A stretch of DNA of 64,000 nucleotides, taken from positions 24,117 to 88,116 of the forward strand of contig NZ_BJEC01000009.1 in the NCBI RefSeq assembly GCF_005405465.1. Reading direction: 5' to 3'. The stretch's first letter is position 1. Every line of letters starts with the position of its first letter. The position numbers were made by a program, and so were the translations under genes. The notes below the pieces were generated by a model, which was not told where the DNA came from, did no database searches, and saw only the letters and a list, made by a program, of their open reading frames with translations. Shown here piece by piece: positions 47,316-54,966 of the stretch. The stretch is from Weissella thailandensis (GTDB lineage: Bacteria > Bacillota > Bacilli > Lactobacillales > Lactobacillaceae).

Positions 47316-47972
47316 TTACCACCAACCATTAGCGGCACGGAAAGAAATCGCACTGTCAATTGAACCGTAGCGTGAATTTGCATAGTCCAACATACCCTTT
47401 GTTTGGTTTTCAACAGAACCTGTACCCCATGATTGGTTAGTTTGACCTAATCCATGGTATTGGCCGTTTGATGCGTTGACATTTCCACCTGATTCAGGCA
47501 TTACAACTGATTCCCACAATTCTGATGTTCCACCAGCAGCAATAAATTGGTCATAAGTTGAGCCTGAGGCTGAACTTGTTGAAGCTGAATTAGAAGCTGT
47601 TGATGTCTTTGTTGTTGTCGCAGCACTTGATGCTGGGGCAGCAGCTTGTGAAGGTGCTTGGCTAGCAGCAGGTGCTACTGAAGTTGCAACAGATTGTTGT
47701 GTCGTAGCGGCACTTGATGCTGGCGCAACAGCTTGCGTTTGTGCATTAGCTGCTTGGTCATCTAGCTCAAATTGCTCACCCACAAAAATCATGTTAGAAT
47801 CTGCAATCTTGTTTACATTCAAAATACGATCAACTGTGGTGTTATGATCTGCGGCGATTGATGATAGGGTGTCCCCTGACTTAACAGTGTATGTATCAGC
47901 TGATACATCAGTGGCCATTGCAGCAGTTGCAACACCAGCGACAGTTAATGCAGTAAGTACTTTCTTATTCAT
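47316..47972 (-). CDS. Secreted LysM protein with Apf-like C-terminal domain
   Basis: 218 residues. Signal peptide (KKVLTALTVAGVATAAMATDVSA), one LysM peptidoglycan-binding domain (TYTVKSGDTLSSIAADHNTTVDRILNVN...), an Ala/Ser/Thr/Gln-rich linker with the repeated unit APASSAATT, and a C-terminal domain ending SRYGSIDSAISFRAANGWW as in aggregation-promoting factors and transglycosylase-like proteins; the glutamate in VVMPESGGN is a possible catalytic residue. Surface-located cell-wall protein. Its leader is long and structured. Confidence 0.9.
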   Translation of the reverse strand: MNKKVLTALTVAGVATAAMATDVSADTYTVKSGDTLSSIAADHNTTVDRILNVNKIADSNMIFVGEQFELDDQAANAQTQAVAPASSAATTQQSVATSVAPAASQAPSQAAAPASSAATTTKTSTASNSASTSSASGSTYDQFIAAGGTSELWESVVMPESGGNVNASNGQYHGLGQTNQSWGTGSVENQTKGMLDYANSRYGSIDSAISFRAANGWW

Positions 47973-48374
47973 GGTAAATTCTTCTCCTTGATATTTGCCT
48001 AAATGGCAATTAATCTACTCAATCCACTGCAACGCAGGTATATCACTGCGTTGGGGACTGAACCTTTACGACATGTATTAGTTTACCAAGCTCAACCCGA
48101 TATTCGTTACAAGGATGCGACATTGCGTTACACATGTATCACAAACCAACTTTTTGTGAGAAATTAAACTGTAATATCATCACTGTAAAGGGCTCTAATG
48201 ACTGTCACGCCAACTTTCTTAAAATACTAATTAACCGGTTAAATAAGAAAATTGAATTTGCTAAAAACCCTAAATTTCTTGCAAGATTTATTTTTATTCT
48301 AAATAAAAGTTTATTAATTACGACAATGTAACAGTAGTAAAGTTAATTTATTTTATTTTTATTTACTTATTGAT
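47973..48374 (-). promoter_or_regulatory. Long upstream region of the LysM/Apf-like gene
   Basis: About 400 bases without a supportable gene. Near the gene the minus-strand leader contains a perfect 8-bp hairpin CAACGCAG/CTGCGTTG (48030-48053), then AAGGAG before the ATG. Such stable 5' hairpins are known to extend mRNA life for abundant surface proteins in lactobacilli; that role here is inference. I could not fix the promoter. A 65-codon plus-strand frame inside (48134-48331) is not convincing. Confidence 0.5.
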
Positions 48375-48412
48375 AAAAAAAGCAGCTTGGTCTTCACTGA
48401 CCAAACTGCTTT
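48375..48412 (-). terminator. Terminator after the DUF1831-like gene
   Basis: AAGCAGCTTGGTC pairs with GACCAAACTGCTT (one mismatch) and is followed on the minus strand by TTTTTTT, directly after the DUF1831-like gene. Confidence 0.85.
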
Positions 48413-48421
48413 ATAAATATT

Positions 48422-48763
48422 TTATGCTTTTTTGATAATTTCTCGCTCAACCAACTCATTCAAATAAAAACGATACAGTGATACTAAATCTTCATGATGA
48501 TCATTTTTAAAAATATTCACCGTTGCATTACCACTTGGATTAACCGTTTTTATTTTAATACCAGTTAATTGTTTGTTCACGACAACTTTTAACTTAATCG
48601 CATTGTCTAAGCCTTTTTCTGGCTCTAATGACCTTTTCATCACATATGAACCCGCATTGTTCTTCACAAAACCTGTATCACCTAATGCATATTGCTTTAA
48701 TTGTGGGTTGAATTGATAAACAACATCGTCTCCAGCCACTACCACAGTTGTTTCAAATGCCAT
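48422..48763 (-). CDS. DUF1831-like small protein
   Basis: 113 residues, soluble, beta-rich in the first two thirds (FETTVVVAGDDVVYQFNPQLKQYALGDTGF, then SYVMKRSLEP), ending in a helix (LVSLYRFYLNELVEREIIKKA). This matches my memory of the Lactobacillales family DUF1831, found next to methionine-cycle or cysteine-desulfurase genes; the neighbour here is mtnN. Function unknown. Confidence 0.65.
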   Translation of the reverse strand: MAFETTVVVAGDDVVYQFNPQLKQYALGDTGFVKNNAGSYVMKRSLEPEKGLDNAIKLKVVVNKQLTGIKIKTVNPSGNATVNIFKNDHHEDLVSLYRFYLNELVEREIIKKA

Positions 48764-48785
48764 GTTTATGATCCTCCTACTATTA

Positions 48786-49481
48786 TTAAGCCTGTTCCTT
48801 AAAGAAATTGATTAAGACTTGTGCAGATTGTTTGCCGGCTTCGATAATAAATTCATCAAAAGTCATACCGGCATCCCCATTTGCGTTATCTGAAATCGCA
48901 CGAACAACAGCGAAAGGTACATCAAAATAGCTAGCGACTTGCGCAATTGATGCTCCCTCCATCTCCGCTGATTGAGCTTCAGGAAAGTTCGACAAAATAG
49001 TCTGTTTTTGTTCATTACTTGCAATAAACGAGTCGCTCGTCACAATTAATCCATTAACTAAACGGGCATCTGTTACTTCGTGATAAGCTTGCGATAAACC
49101 TTTTGCTAAATCCTCATCCGCCTTAAATCGTGCTGGTTGTTGCGGCACTTGGCCATAAACATATCCAAAGGCCCGTGCATCCGCATCTGCATATGACAAT
49201 TGGTCAGCAATGACAACATCACCAATTCTTAAATCAGTTCCCAAAGCACCTGCTGACCCTGAATTAATCACTGCATCAACGCCAAAATTAGTAATGAGCA
49301 AGGTTGTCGTTAGCGCAGAAGCAACCTTTCCAATTCCCGATTCAACAACAACGACATCAACGTGGCCAATTTTCCCGTGATGAAATAATTTACCAGCAAT
49401 AGTTGTCGTTTTCTCATCGACCATTGATTCAACCAATGCTGCTTTTTCCTCTGCCATTGCATTTATTACACCATATCGCAT
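48786..49481 (-). CDS. mtnN: MTA/SAH nucleosidase
   Basis: 231 residues. Hydrolyses 5'-methylthioadenosine and S-adenosylhomocysteine to free adenine. The purine-nucleosidase fold shows VVVVESGIGKVASALTT near 54-70, INSGSAGALG and AEMEGASIAQVASYFDVPFAVVRAISDNA near 172-200 with catalytic glutamate and aspartate. Links SAM recycling to autoinducer-2 precursor production. Follows the small membrane-anchored gene by 30 bases. Confidence 0.96.
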   Translation of the reverse strand: MRYGVINAMAEEKAALVESMVDEKTTTIAGKLFHHGKIGHVDVVVVESGIGKVASALTTTLLITNFGVDAVINSGSAGALGTDLRIGDVVIADQLSYADADARAFGYVYGQVPQQPARFKADEDLAKGLSQAYHEVTDARLVNGLIVTSDSFIASNEQKQTILSNFPEAQSAEMEGASIAQVASYFDVPFAVVRAISDNANGDAGMTFDEFIIEAGKQSAQVLINFFKEQA

Positions 49482-49511
49482 TAAAAAATATCTCCTTTAT
49501 TTTATGATCTA

Positions 49512-49802
49512 CTATAGAAAGAATAAAACTAGGTAAGTAATTACAATCAACACAATCAATACGATGATTGCCAAGTTTAGACGGTGTCGTAATCTTGCCG
49601 TTTTGCCATTCTTTGTTAGTTTTCGTGTTTGTGAATCTAATTCATATCGGCCATGATGCGTTAGACGATGCTCTTCACGTGTCAATAATTCAGGGGCAAC
49701 TGAACTAGTAGGTTCATCCTCAGACACTGTTTTAACATCCTCTGTACCAACGTTTGAGCGCTGCCGACGAGTTGTTTCTTGTGATTTTTTTTTAAATAAC
49801 AT
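49512..49802 (-). CDS. Small tail-anchored membrane protein of unknown function
   Basis: 96 residues. About 70 soluble, charged residues (ELLTREEHRLTHHGRYELDSQTRKLTKNGKTARLRHRLN) are followed by one C-terminal hydrophobic segment (LAIIVLIVLIVITYLVLFFL) ending the protein. No family recognised. It lies between the Nudix gene and mtnN with short gaps, an arrangement seen in other Lactobacillales. Confidence 0.72.
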   Translation of the reverse strand: MLFKKKSQETTRRQRSNVGTEDVKTVSEDEPTSSVAPELLTREEHRLTHHGRYELDSQTRKLTKNGKTARLRHRLNLAIIVLIVLIVITYLVLFFL

Positions 49803-49814
49803 CGTATTTACCTA

Positions 49815-50378
49815 TTATTGTAAAGTACGCCAATAAAGGTATGCCATATTCGTTTTGGCATCCTCTAATTGCCCATTCTCAAATAATGCCGTTGCTTCTT
49901 CATAAGTGACATAAATTAGGTCAATTTTTTCATCATCATCTTGCGGTAATTCTTGGCCCACAGCAGATAAATCATTGGCTAAGTACAATGTCATATATTC
50001 ATTTGAAAAACCAATTGAAGAATAAAATCCTGTTATTTTTTCTACATGATTGGCTTGTAGTCTTGTTTCTTCATTTAATTCACGATTAACCGCATCAAGT
50101 GGTTTTTGATCTCGTGTATCGATTTTACCCGCAGGGATTTCCAACGTTAATTTCTTAACTGGGGCACGCCATTGTTTTTCTAGAATCATCTTATTGTCTT
50201 TCGTTAATGCTAGAATCGCAATTGCATCGGCATGATAGACAATATCACGTTTTGCCTGGCGACCATCAGGTAACGCAACAGTCTGTTCCGTTGCCCGAAT
50301 GATGTGTCCCTTATACTTTTCTTCCTCATTTAAGATTGTTTCCTTAAATTCGTTCGTATCTACTGACAAATCTATCAT
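49815..50378 (-). CDS. Nudix hydrolase, ADP-ribose pyrophosphatase-like
   Basis: 187 residues of the NudF/YqkG type. The Nudix box is present as GKIDTRDQKPLDAVNRELNEET; compared with the consensus it has one extra residue before RE and arginine in place of the glycine after EET. VALPDGRQAKRDIVYHADAIAILAL is typical of ADP-ribose hydrolases. Cytoplasmic; removes ADP-ribose or related nucleotides. Lies between csp and the membrane-anchored gene. Confidence 0.9.
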   Translation of the reverse strand: MIDLSVDTNEFKETILNEEEKYKGHIIRATEQTVALPDGRQAKRDIVYHADAIAILALTKDNKMILEKQWRAPVKKLTLEIPAGKIDTRDQKPLDAVNRELNEETRLQANHVEKITGFYSSIGFSNEYMTLYLANDLSAVGQELPQDDDEKIDLIYVTYEEATALFENGQLEDAKTNMAYLYWRTLQ

Positions 50379-50397
50379 GTCATCAACCTCCCATTAA

Positions 50398-50610
50398 TTA
50401 TTGATTCAGTACTTCAACTGCTGCTGCTTGAGGACCACGTACACCTGGCACAACAACTAGTTTTACTTCTTGACCAACTATTAAATCACGTACTTTTGGT
50501 GTTTGAATAGCTGAAAAATGGACAAAAACATCATCTTCACCTTTCAATTCAATAAAACCAAATCCTTTATCTGATTGCCATGTTTTGACATAGCCACTAA
50601 TTTTTTCCAT
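50398..50610 (-). CDS. csp: Cold-shock-domain protein
   Basis: 70 residues, one cold-shock domain. RNP1 is present as KGFGFIEL and RNP2 as DVFVHFSA. Binds single-stranded RNA and acts as an RNA chaperone. The first residues (MEKISGYVKTWQSDKGFG) differ from the usual NGTVKWFN opening, placing it nearer the CspR-like divergent copies than the main cold-induced copy. Confidence 0.93.
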   Translation of the reverse strand: MEKISGYVKTWQSDKGFGFIELKGEDDVFVHFSAIQTPKVRDLIVGQEVKLVVVPGVRGPQAAAVEVLNQ

Positions 50611-50628
50611 CTGTTTGACTCCTTATTC

Positions 50629-51000
50629 TTAAGTACGAGTTATAAAATAGGCATAGGCGGTAATACCAATTAAAATGACATAACTTGCAAGTGTGCTGAT
50701 ACGCCACCAAATAATCCAAAATCGACGCGTTACAAAATTTTCACGGATAAACCCTTGGTATAGGGCCAGTGCAATCCCCCAAACAACAAACATCAATAGC
50801 ACGGGAAACAACATATTGATATGCCAAACTTCAAAAGTGGTGACAGCAATACTCCACCACGCAAAAACAACAGCAATATCTGTAATCTTTATGTTTTTTG
50901 GCCAATGATTCTGGAAAAATACTTGTTTAATAATCCAAAGAACAATTAGCAAAATTAAAGCAATGAAAACCGTAACTGGCCAATTAAATAATGTCAGCAT
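50629..51000 (-). CDS. DUF3397-like membrane protein
   Basis: 123 residues with four membrane segments. The order FNWPVTVFIALILLIVLWIIKQ, ITDIAVVFAWWSIAVTTFEVW, LFPVLLMFVVWGIALAL and WWRISTLASYVILIGITAYAY, with a basic loop before the last, fits DUF3397, a Lactobacillales family often found just ahead of mraZ. Here it is about 30 kb from mraZ, heading the csp-nudix group. Function unknown. Confidence 0.6.
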   Translation of the reverse strand: MLTLFNWPVTVFIALILLIVLWIIKQVFFQNHWPKNIKITDIAVVFAWWSIAVTTFEVWHINMLFPVLLMFVVWGIALALYQGFIRENFVTRRFWIIWWRISTLASYVILIGITAYAYFITRT

Positions 51001-51114
51001 CCTTGCCTCCTTAAATTCATTAATCTATTCATTATACCTTTAATTAATCTCTCTGTGGTACGTTATCCTATTTTTTTGATACAATAGACTAAATGAAAAA
51101 TTAGAGGTACCGTA

Positions 51115-51237
51115 ATGCAAAAAAATAACAAAAAGAAAAAATCAACAATGCAAAAGGTTATTCAAGGATTTGTCATCTTCATGCTTATTCTATCATTTGC
51201 CAGTGTATTTATTACATTGTTGCAGATTTCTTTTTAA
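51115..51237 (+). CDS. DUF4044-like mini membrane protein (40 residues)
   Basis: A 40-codon gene missed by length cut-offs. The N-terminus is very basic (QKNNKKKKSTMQK) and a single hydrophobic segment (FVIFMLILSFASVFITLLQI) ends the protein. AGAGG lies before the ATG, TACAAT is a plausible -10 box at 51080-51085, and a strong terminator follows. Layout fits DUF4044, which in many lactobacilli lies beside DUF3397 and mraZ; here it is divergent from the DUF3397-like gene. Confidence 0.75.
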   Translation: MQKNNKKKKSTMQKVIQGFVIFMLILSFASVFITLLQISF

Positions 51238-51249
51238 TCAACTTAAAAC

Positions 51250-51289
51250 AAAAGTGGTTGAGACAATGCAAATGTCTCAACCACTTTTT
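51250..51289 (+). terminator. Terminator after the DUF4044-like gene
   Basis: AAAGTGGTTGAGAC pairs perfectly with GTCTCAACCACTTT, followed by TTTGTTTTT on the plus strand. It belongs to the same GGTTG(A/G)GAC stem family as the other terminators here. Confidence 0.9.
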
Positions 51290-51382
51290 GTTTTTAACAT
51301 ATTAATTAGCAGCTGATAAATGTTAGGCATCTACGTATTCCAAAAGGTCACATCGTCAATGTAACACCTTGTGCTTTTTAAT

Positions 51383-52504
51383 CTAATCGTTAAATTGCCA
51401 AACCCCAGCAACATGCAACTGGTTCAACAACTGCTCAGAACTTGAGCCAACAGCCAGAACATGCCCCATTTGAGGTAATAAACTAGGTAACTGATACATT
51501 GAGATTTGCCAATGTGGTTGAATTTGCCAATGTCTATACAACTTATCCGCTTCTTTTTCGGTAATTGGCATATAAACAGCAGATTCTTCAAAAATAACTT
51601 CAGCTAGTCTTTGACCAGTAACTGCTCTTAAATGTTGCATGGTCACACTAATATTAACAGAAACATCGTACAAGACCGTTGTCTTGGACAAGCCAGGAAT
51701 AACATTACGTAAATACAACGTGCCATTCTCAGACACTAAAAATGTCACATCATAGGCACCGATATAATTCAAGGCACGACCTAACTTTTCAGTGACATGC
51801 TTAATTTCCGTAACAATTTCATCTGAAACATCCCCCACTGTCCAAGCTCTTGTTAAACCTTGTTCAGGTGTTTCTACTTGTCGTAATGGATATAAGGTCG
51901 TGTCATCATGCGATCCACGAACTGCTGTCATAACGAAAGATTTTGTATTTTCGAGCCAAGGTTCTACTAGCAATGTCCCACCATCAATTAAAGGTGCAAC
52001 TAACCCAAGATCCCAATCACCACGTAAAATGACTTGATCATCAATATGTTTATGCTTAAAAATAGGCTTTACGATAATTGGATAACCCAATTTAGCCCCT
52101 GCTTGTGCAATTTCATCCAATGAACTACCTGTTTCATATGGCAATATATTCAATGATTCATTTTCATAAAATGCTTTGGCTAAGGCATGATCATCAGTGA
52201 TATCTAGGATTGTCGTGCCTTGTGGCACTGTTTGATTAGCCAATTTATCTGTAATCTGTGTTGGTAGCCATGCTGATGTATAGGTAATCATGTTAGATAG
52301 TGCTGCGAAACTTTCAATTTCGTCATCATTATCCTTATCCCCCAAGAAGCGATAGTCAGCATCCTTGAATACTGCAGATTCGGCAGTACTACTATATGCT
52401 GCAACTTGGTACCCCATATTATGAGCAGCTTGTGCCAAGTAACGACTAGTAATGCCTTCACCAATTATACCAATAGTTGCGCCCGGTAAAATTTCATAAC
52501 TCAT
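51383..52504 (-). CDS. PurK-like ATP-grasp protein, degenerate
   Basis: About 373 residues with the three-domain layout of PurK (N5-carboxyaminoimidazole ribonucleotide synthase). The N-terminal loop is GATIGIIGEGITSRYLAQ rather than GGGQLGRML. The ATP-grasp part has YPIIVKPIF and TLLVEPWLE, but the metal/substrate site reads YLRNVIPGLSKTTV where PurK has NExAPRPHNSGH. Start at ATG 52504 with AAGGGTGAG before it. No other purine genes adjoin. It is more likely a diverged paralogue than the working PurK. Confidence 0.75.
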   Translation of the reverse strand: MSYEILPGATIGIIGEGITSRYLAQAAHNMGYQVAAYSSTAESAVFKDADYRFLGDKDNDDEIESFAALSNMITYTSAWLPTQITDKLANQTVPQGTTILDITDDHALAKAFYENESLNILPYETGSSLDEIAQAGAKLGYPIIVKPIFKHKHIDDQVILRGDWDLGLVAPLIDGGTLLVEPWLENTKSFVMTAVRGSHDDTTLYPLRQVETPEQGLTRAWTVGDVSDEIVTEIKHVTEKLGRALNYIGAYDVTFLVSENGTLYLRNVIPGLSKTTVLYDVSVNISVTMQHLRAVTGQRLAEVIFEESAVYMPITEKEADKLYRHWQIQPHWQISMYQLPSLLPQMGHVLAVGSSSEQLLNQLHVAGVWQFND

Positions 52505-52527
52505 GTTCTCACCCTTTTCATCCATTT

Positions 52528-53193
52528 CTATTTATCATCATACTTATCCAAATGATAAGTTTCAATCATATGAATTATTTTATCCGCATAAGTAGGGTCT
52601 GTTGCGTAACCCCCAGTTACTAACCCATTTGCTGCTGTCTCATAATCTTTGGCTTGAATAACCGTTGCATATCGCTGTGGATTGTCTGACGTCCCATTAA
52701 CGAGTAACTGCGCGTGCGCTGCCATTGAATCCTGCCAACTGCTATACACACGAAAAGAATCATTAATCGTAATCCACTGATTATTCTCATATTCTTTCGT
52801 TGCCAGTTTCACACTTGGTTGTTCCGCCGAAGACTTTACACCAAAAAAGTTATTATACTTAGATGATAATTCAGATTGACCCCAATTTGATTCTAAAGCA
52901 GCTTGAGCGATACTAATAGATGCTAGTAACCCATATTGCTTTTCGAGTTTTTGTGCTTCAGGGGCAATTTTTTTAATAAATGCTTCACGAGAAACTGGCA
53001 CCTGCGTCACCTCTTCTGTTGGCTTTTCCTTATGCAATTGTTGCCAATGTATATCTGTTTGCCAAAACCCCAGTCCTAGTAAAATGATCACACAGATAAA
53101 TACTCGGCCCCGGTGCAATTGACCTTTTTCAACAAAGAAAGTCCTTATGAAACTTTTCTTTTTTTTCGTATGCCTTTTCTTTGTCTTAACCAG
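52528..53193 (-). CDS. Membrane-anchored glucosaminidase (LytG/FlgJ type)
   Basis: Cell-wall hydrolase cleaving the glycan strand. After one membrane segment (VFICVIILLGLGFW) and a short linker, the domain SREAFIKKIAPEAQKLEKQYGLLASISIAQAALESNWGQS carries the catalytic glutamate, followed by NNFFGVK and YRVYSSWQDS-like repeats (here FRVYSSWQDSMAAHAQLL). No methionine start fits. A TTG at 53118 gives 196 residues with almost no N-terminus; the open frame continues upstream through a lysine-rich run (KTKKRHTKKKK) to a CTG at 53193, placed 5 bases after AGAGGGTG. I list the longer form. Confidence 0.8.
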   Translation of the reverse strand: MVKTKKRHTKKKKSFIRTFFVEKGQLHRGRVFICVIILLGLGFWQTDIHWQQLHKEKPTEEVTQVPVSREAFIKKIAPEAQKLEKQYGLLASISIAQAALESNWGQSELSSKYNNFFGVKSSAEQPSVKLATKEYENNQWITINDSFRVYSSWQDSMAAHAQLLVNGTSDNPQRYATVIQAKDYETAANGLVTGGYATDPTYADKIIHMIETYHLDKYDDK

Positions 53194-53205
53194 AAAATCA
53201 CCCTC

Positions 53206-54966
53206 TTATATATCAGTTAAACTACCATGATCCATTTGTAATAACTTTTTAAATCTTGGTTCTGTCGTCATCAATTGTTCAGGCGCACCCTGCATCGATA
53301 TTCTTTTATTTTCGATAAAAATGACATCATTAACAAATTCAATACCAGTTAGATGATGGGTTACCCAAATAATAGTCCGATCAGAAAGCGCGTCAAAAAT
53401 AGTCTTTAATACATTTAATTCAGTAATTGGATCTAGAGCAACAGTTGGTTCATCAAGCACAACGATTGGCGTATCTTGCAATAACACACGTGCTAATGCG
53501 AAACGTTGCTGTTCACCACCAGAGAAACGATTTCCCATCTCAGTCATTGGCGTCTCCAAGCCTTCTGGTAAACTACCAACCAAATCAGATAAAGCAACTT
53601 GTTTTAACACATGCCATAATTCTTCATCAGTTGCTGCTAAGTTTCCTAAGCGCAAATTATTAGCAACTGAACTAGCAAATAGGTGTGGCTGTTGATCCAA
53701 AACTGAAATAATAGATGAACGTTGTTGTTGCAATGTATTAATACTCTGATTATTAATCGTAATTGCACCACTATTAGGCTGTTCATCACCTAATAATAAC
53801 TTTAAAAGCGTCGTTTTTCCAGCACCAGACTGACCCAAAATAGCTAGCTTTTCACCGTTTTTTATTGTTAGGTTTAGGTTCTCTAGAACCAATCTACTGT
53901 CATTATACCCAAAGTTAACTTGATTAAACTTAATTTCCGGATTTTTAATTTCTTCCGTTGATTGGTCGCTTGTTTGCTGCCCTTCATTTTTTGATTCAGC
54001 AGCCATATTGTTTAATCTTTCAATAGAATCTTGATATCGTGGCCATTCACCAATTCCTGTACTAATAGATGTTAAAGCATCTTCTGCTGGAAAAATAGCT
54101 AACACAAAAGCTGCAATCCAGTTAACGGCAAAGTTATCATCACCGAATTGACGAGTGGCAAAAATTAGCAAAATAACCGCAGCTGCACCAATAACCAAGG
54201 CACTGAACATGTCACGCCACCAATTAAAATGAGCTTGCTTTGACTTAATTTTATTAATACCATCAAAATCATTTTGTTGGCGATCAAACAGTTCTTGTGT
54301 TCGACCAGCTAACACCCAGTCTTGTAATCCCATGACTGAATCAGTTAAATCAGTATATAACTGACCCTCCAATTGTTGTTGCTTAAAATCACGGGCTCCA
54401 TTAACGGCCAAAGTAACCATAGGTGCAACAATTGTCGTCATGCCTAACACGAGCAAGATAGCCAATGCAAAGCCCCAATTAAAGACACCAACACCGATGG
54501 CAATTAGTACATAAACAACTAAGCCAATGACGGTCGGGAATAACGTTCGCAGATAGAAGTTCTCTATTTTAAACAGGTCATTGTCGAGAACATTTAAAAC
54601 TTCTCCCGTTTGTGATTTTGCATACACAGATTTTGTACCAGTTTCCACCAGTTCATAGAGACGTCGCCGAAATACTGAAACAATCTTTAATACCCAGTTA
54701 TGCGAAACTAATCGTTCAGCGTAACGAAAACTTGGTCGTCCAATACCAAAAGCACGTGTTAACACAATTGGCACATACACCATCAAAATATTTTCGGGAA
54801 TTTGTGCCGATCTTGAAATCAAGAAGCCTGAAGTAAACATCAAAGCTGCCCCAGAAAAAGTAGTCATAAAGCCTAAAAAGATAATTAAAACAAGCAGCTT
54901 TTTATATGACTTCAGATATGGAAATACCCACGTATCTTTTTTTATTAATTCAAACATTTTATGCAT
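53206..54966 (-). CDS. cydC: CydC-type heterodimeric ABC exporter subunit
   Basis: About 586 residues. Six membrane segments then an ATPase with Walker A GQSGAGKTT, signature RFSGGEQQRFALARVLL, Walker B TPIVVLDEPTVALD and H-loop. With CydD it exports thiols and is needed for assembly of cytochrome bd. Start taken at ATG 54966 with AGGTG 6 bases before; it overlaps the end of cydD by 8 bases, so the two are translated together. Confidence 0.93.
   Translation of the reverse strand: MHKMFELIKKDTWVFPYLKSYKKLLVLIIFLGFMTTFSGAALMFTSGFLISRSAQIPENILMVYVPIVLTRAFGIGRPSFRYAERLVSHNWVLKIVSVFRRRLYELVETGTKSVYAKSQTGEVLNVLDNDLFKIENFYLRTLFPTVIGLVVYVLIAIGVGVFNWGFALAILLVLGMTTIVAPMVTLAVNGARDFKQQQLEGQLYTDLTDSVMGLQDWVLAGRTQELFDRQQNDFDGINKIKSKQAHFNWWRDMFSALVIGAAAVILLIFATRQFGDDNFAVNWIAAFVLAIFPAEDALTSISTGIGEWPRYQDSIERLNNMAAESKNEGQQTSDQSTEEIKNPEIKFNQVNFGYNDSRLVLENLNLTIKNGEKLAILGQSGAGKTTLLKLLLGDEQPNSGAITINNQSINTLQQQRSSIISVLDQQPHLFASSVANNLRLGNLAATDEELWHVLKQVALSDLVGSLPEGLETPMTEMGNRFSGGEQQRFALARVLLQDTPIVVLDEPTVALDPITELNVLKTIFDALSDRTIIWVTHHLTGIEFVNDVIFIENKRISMQGAPEQLMTTEPRFKKLLQMDHGSLTDI

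Noticed and set aside
48134..48331. A 65-codon plus-strand frame upstream of the LysM gene
   Set aside because: No ribosome site, composition of AT-rich noise, and it lies antisense in the leader region of a real gene.
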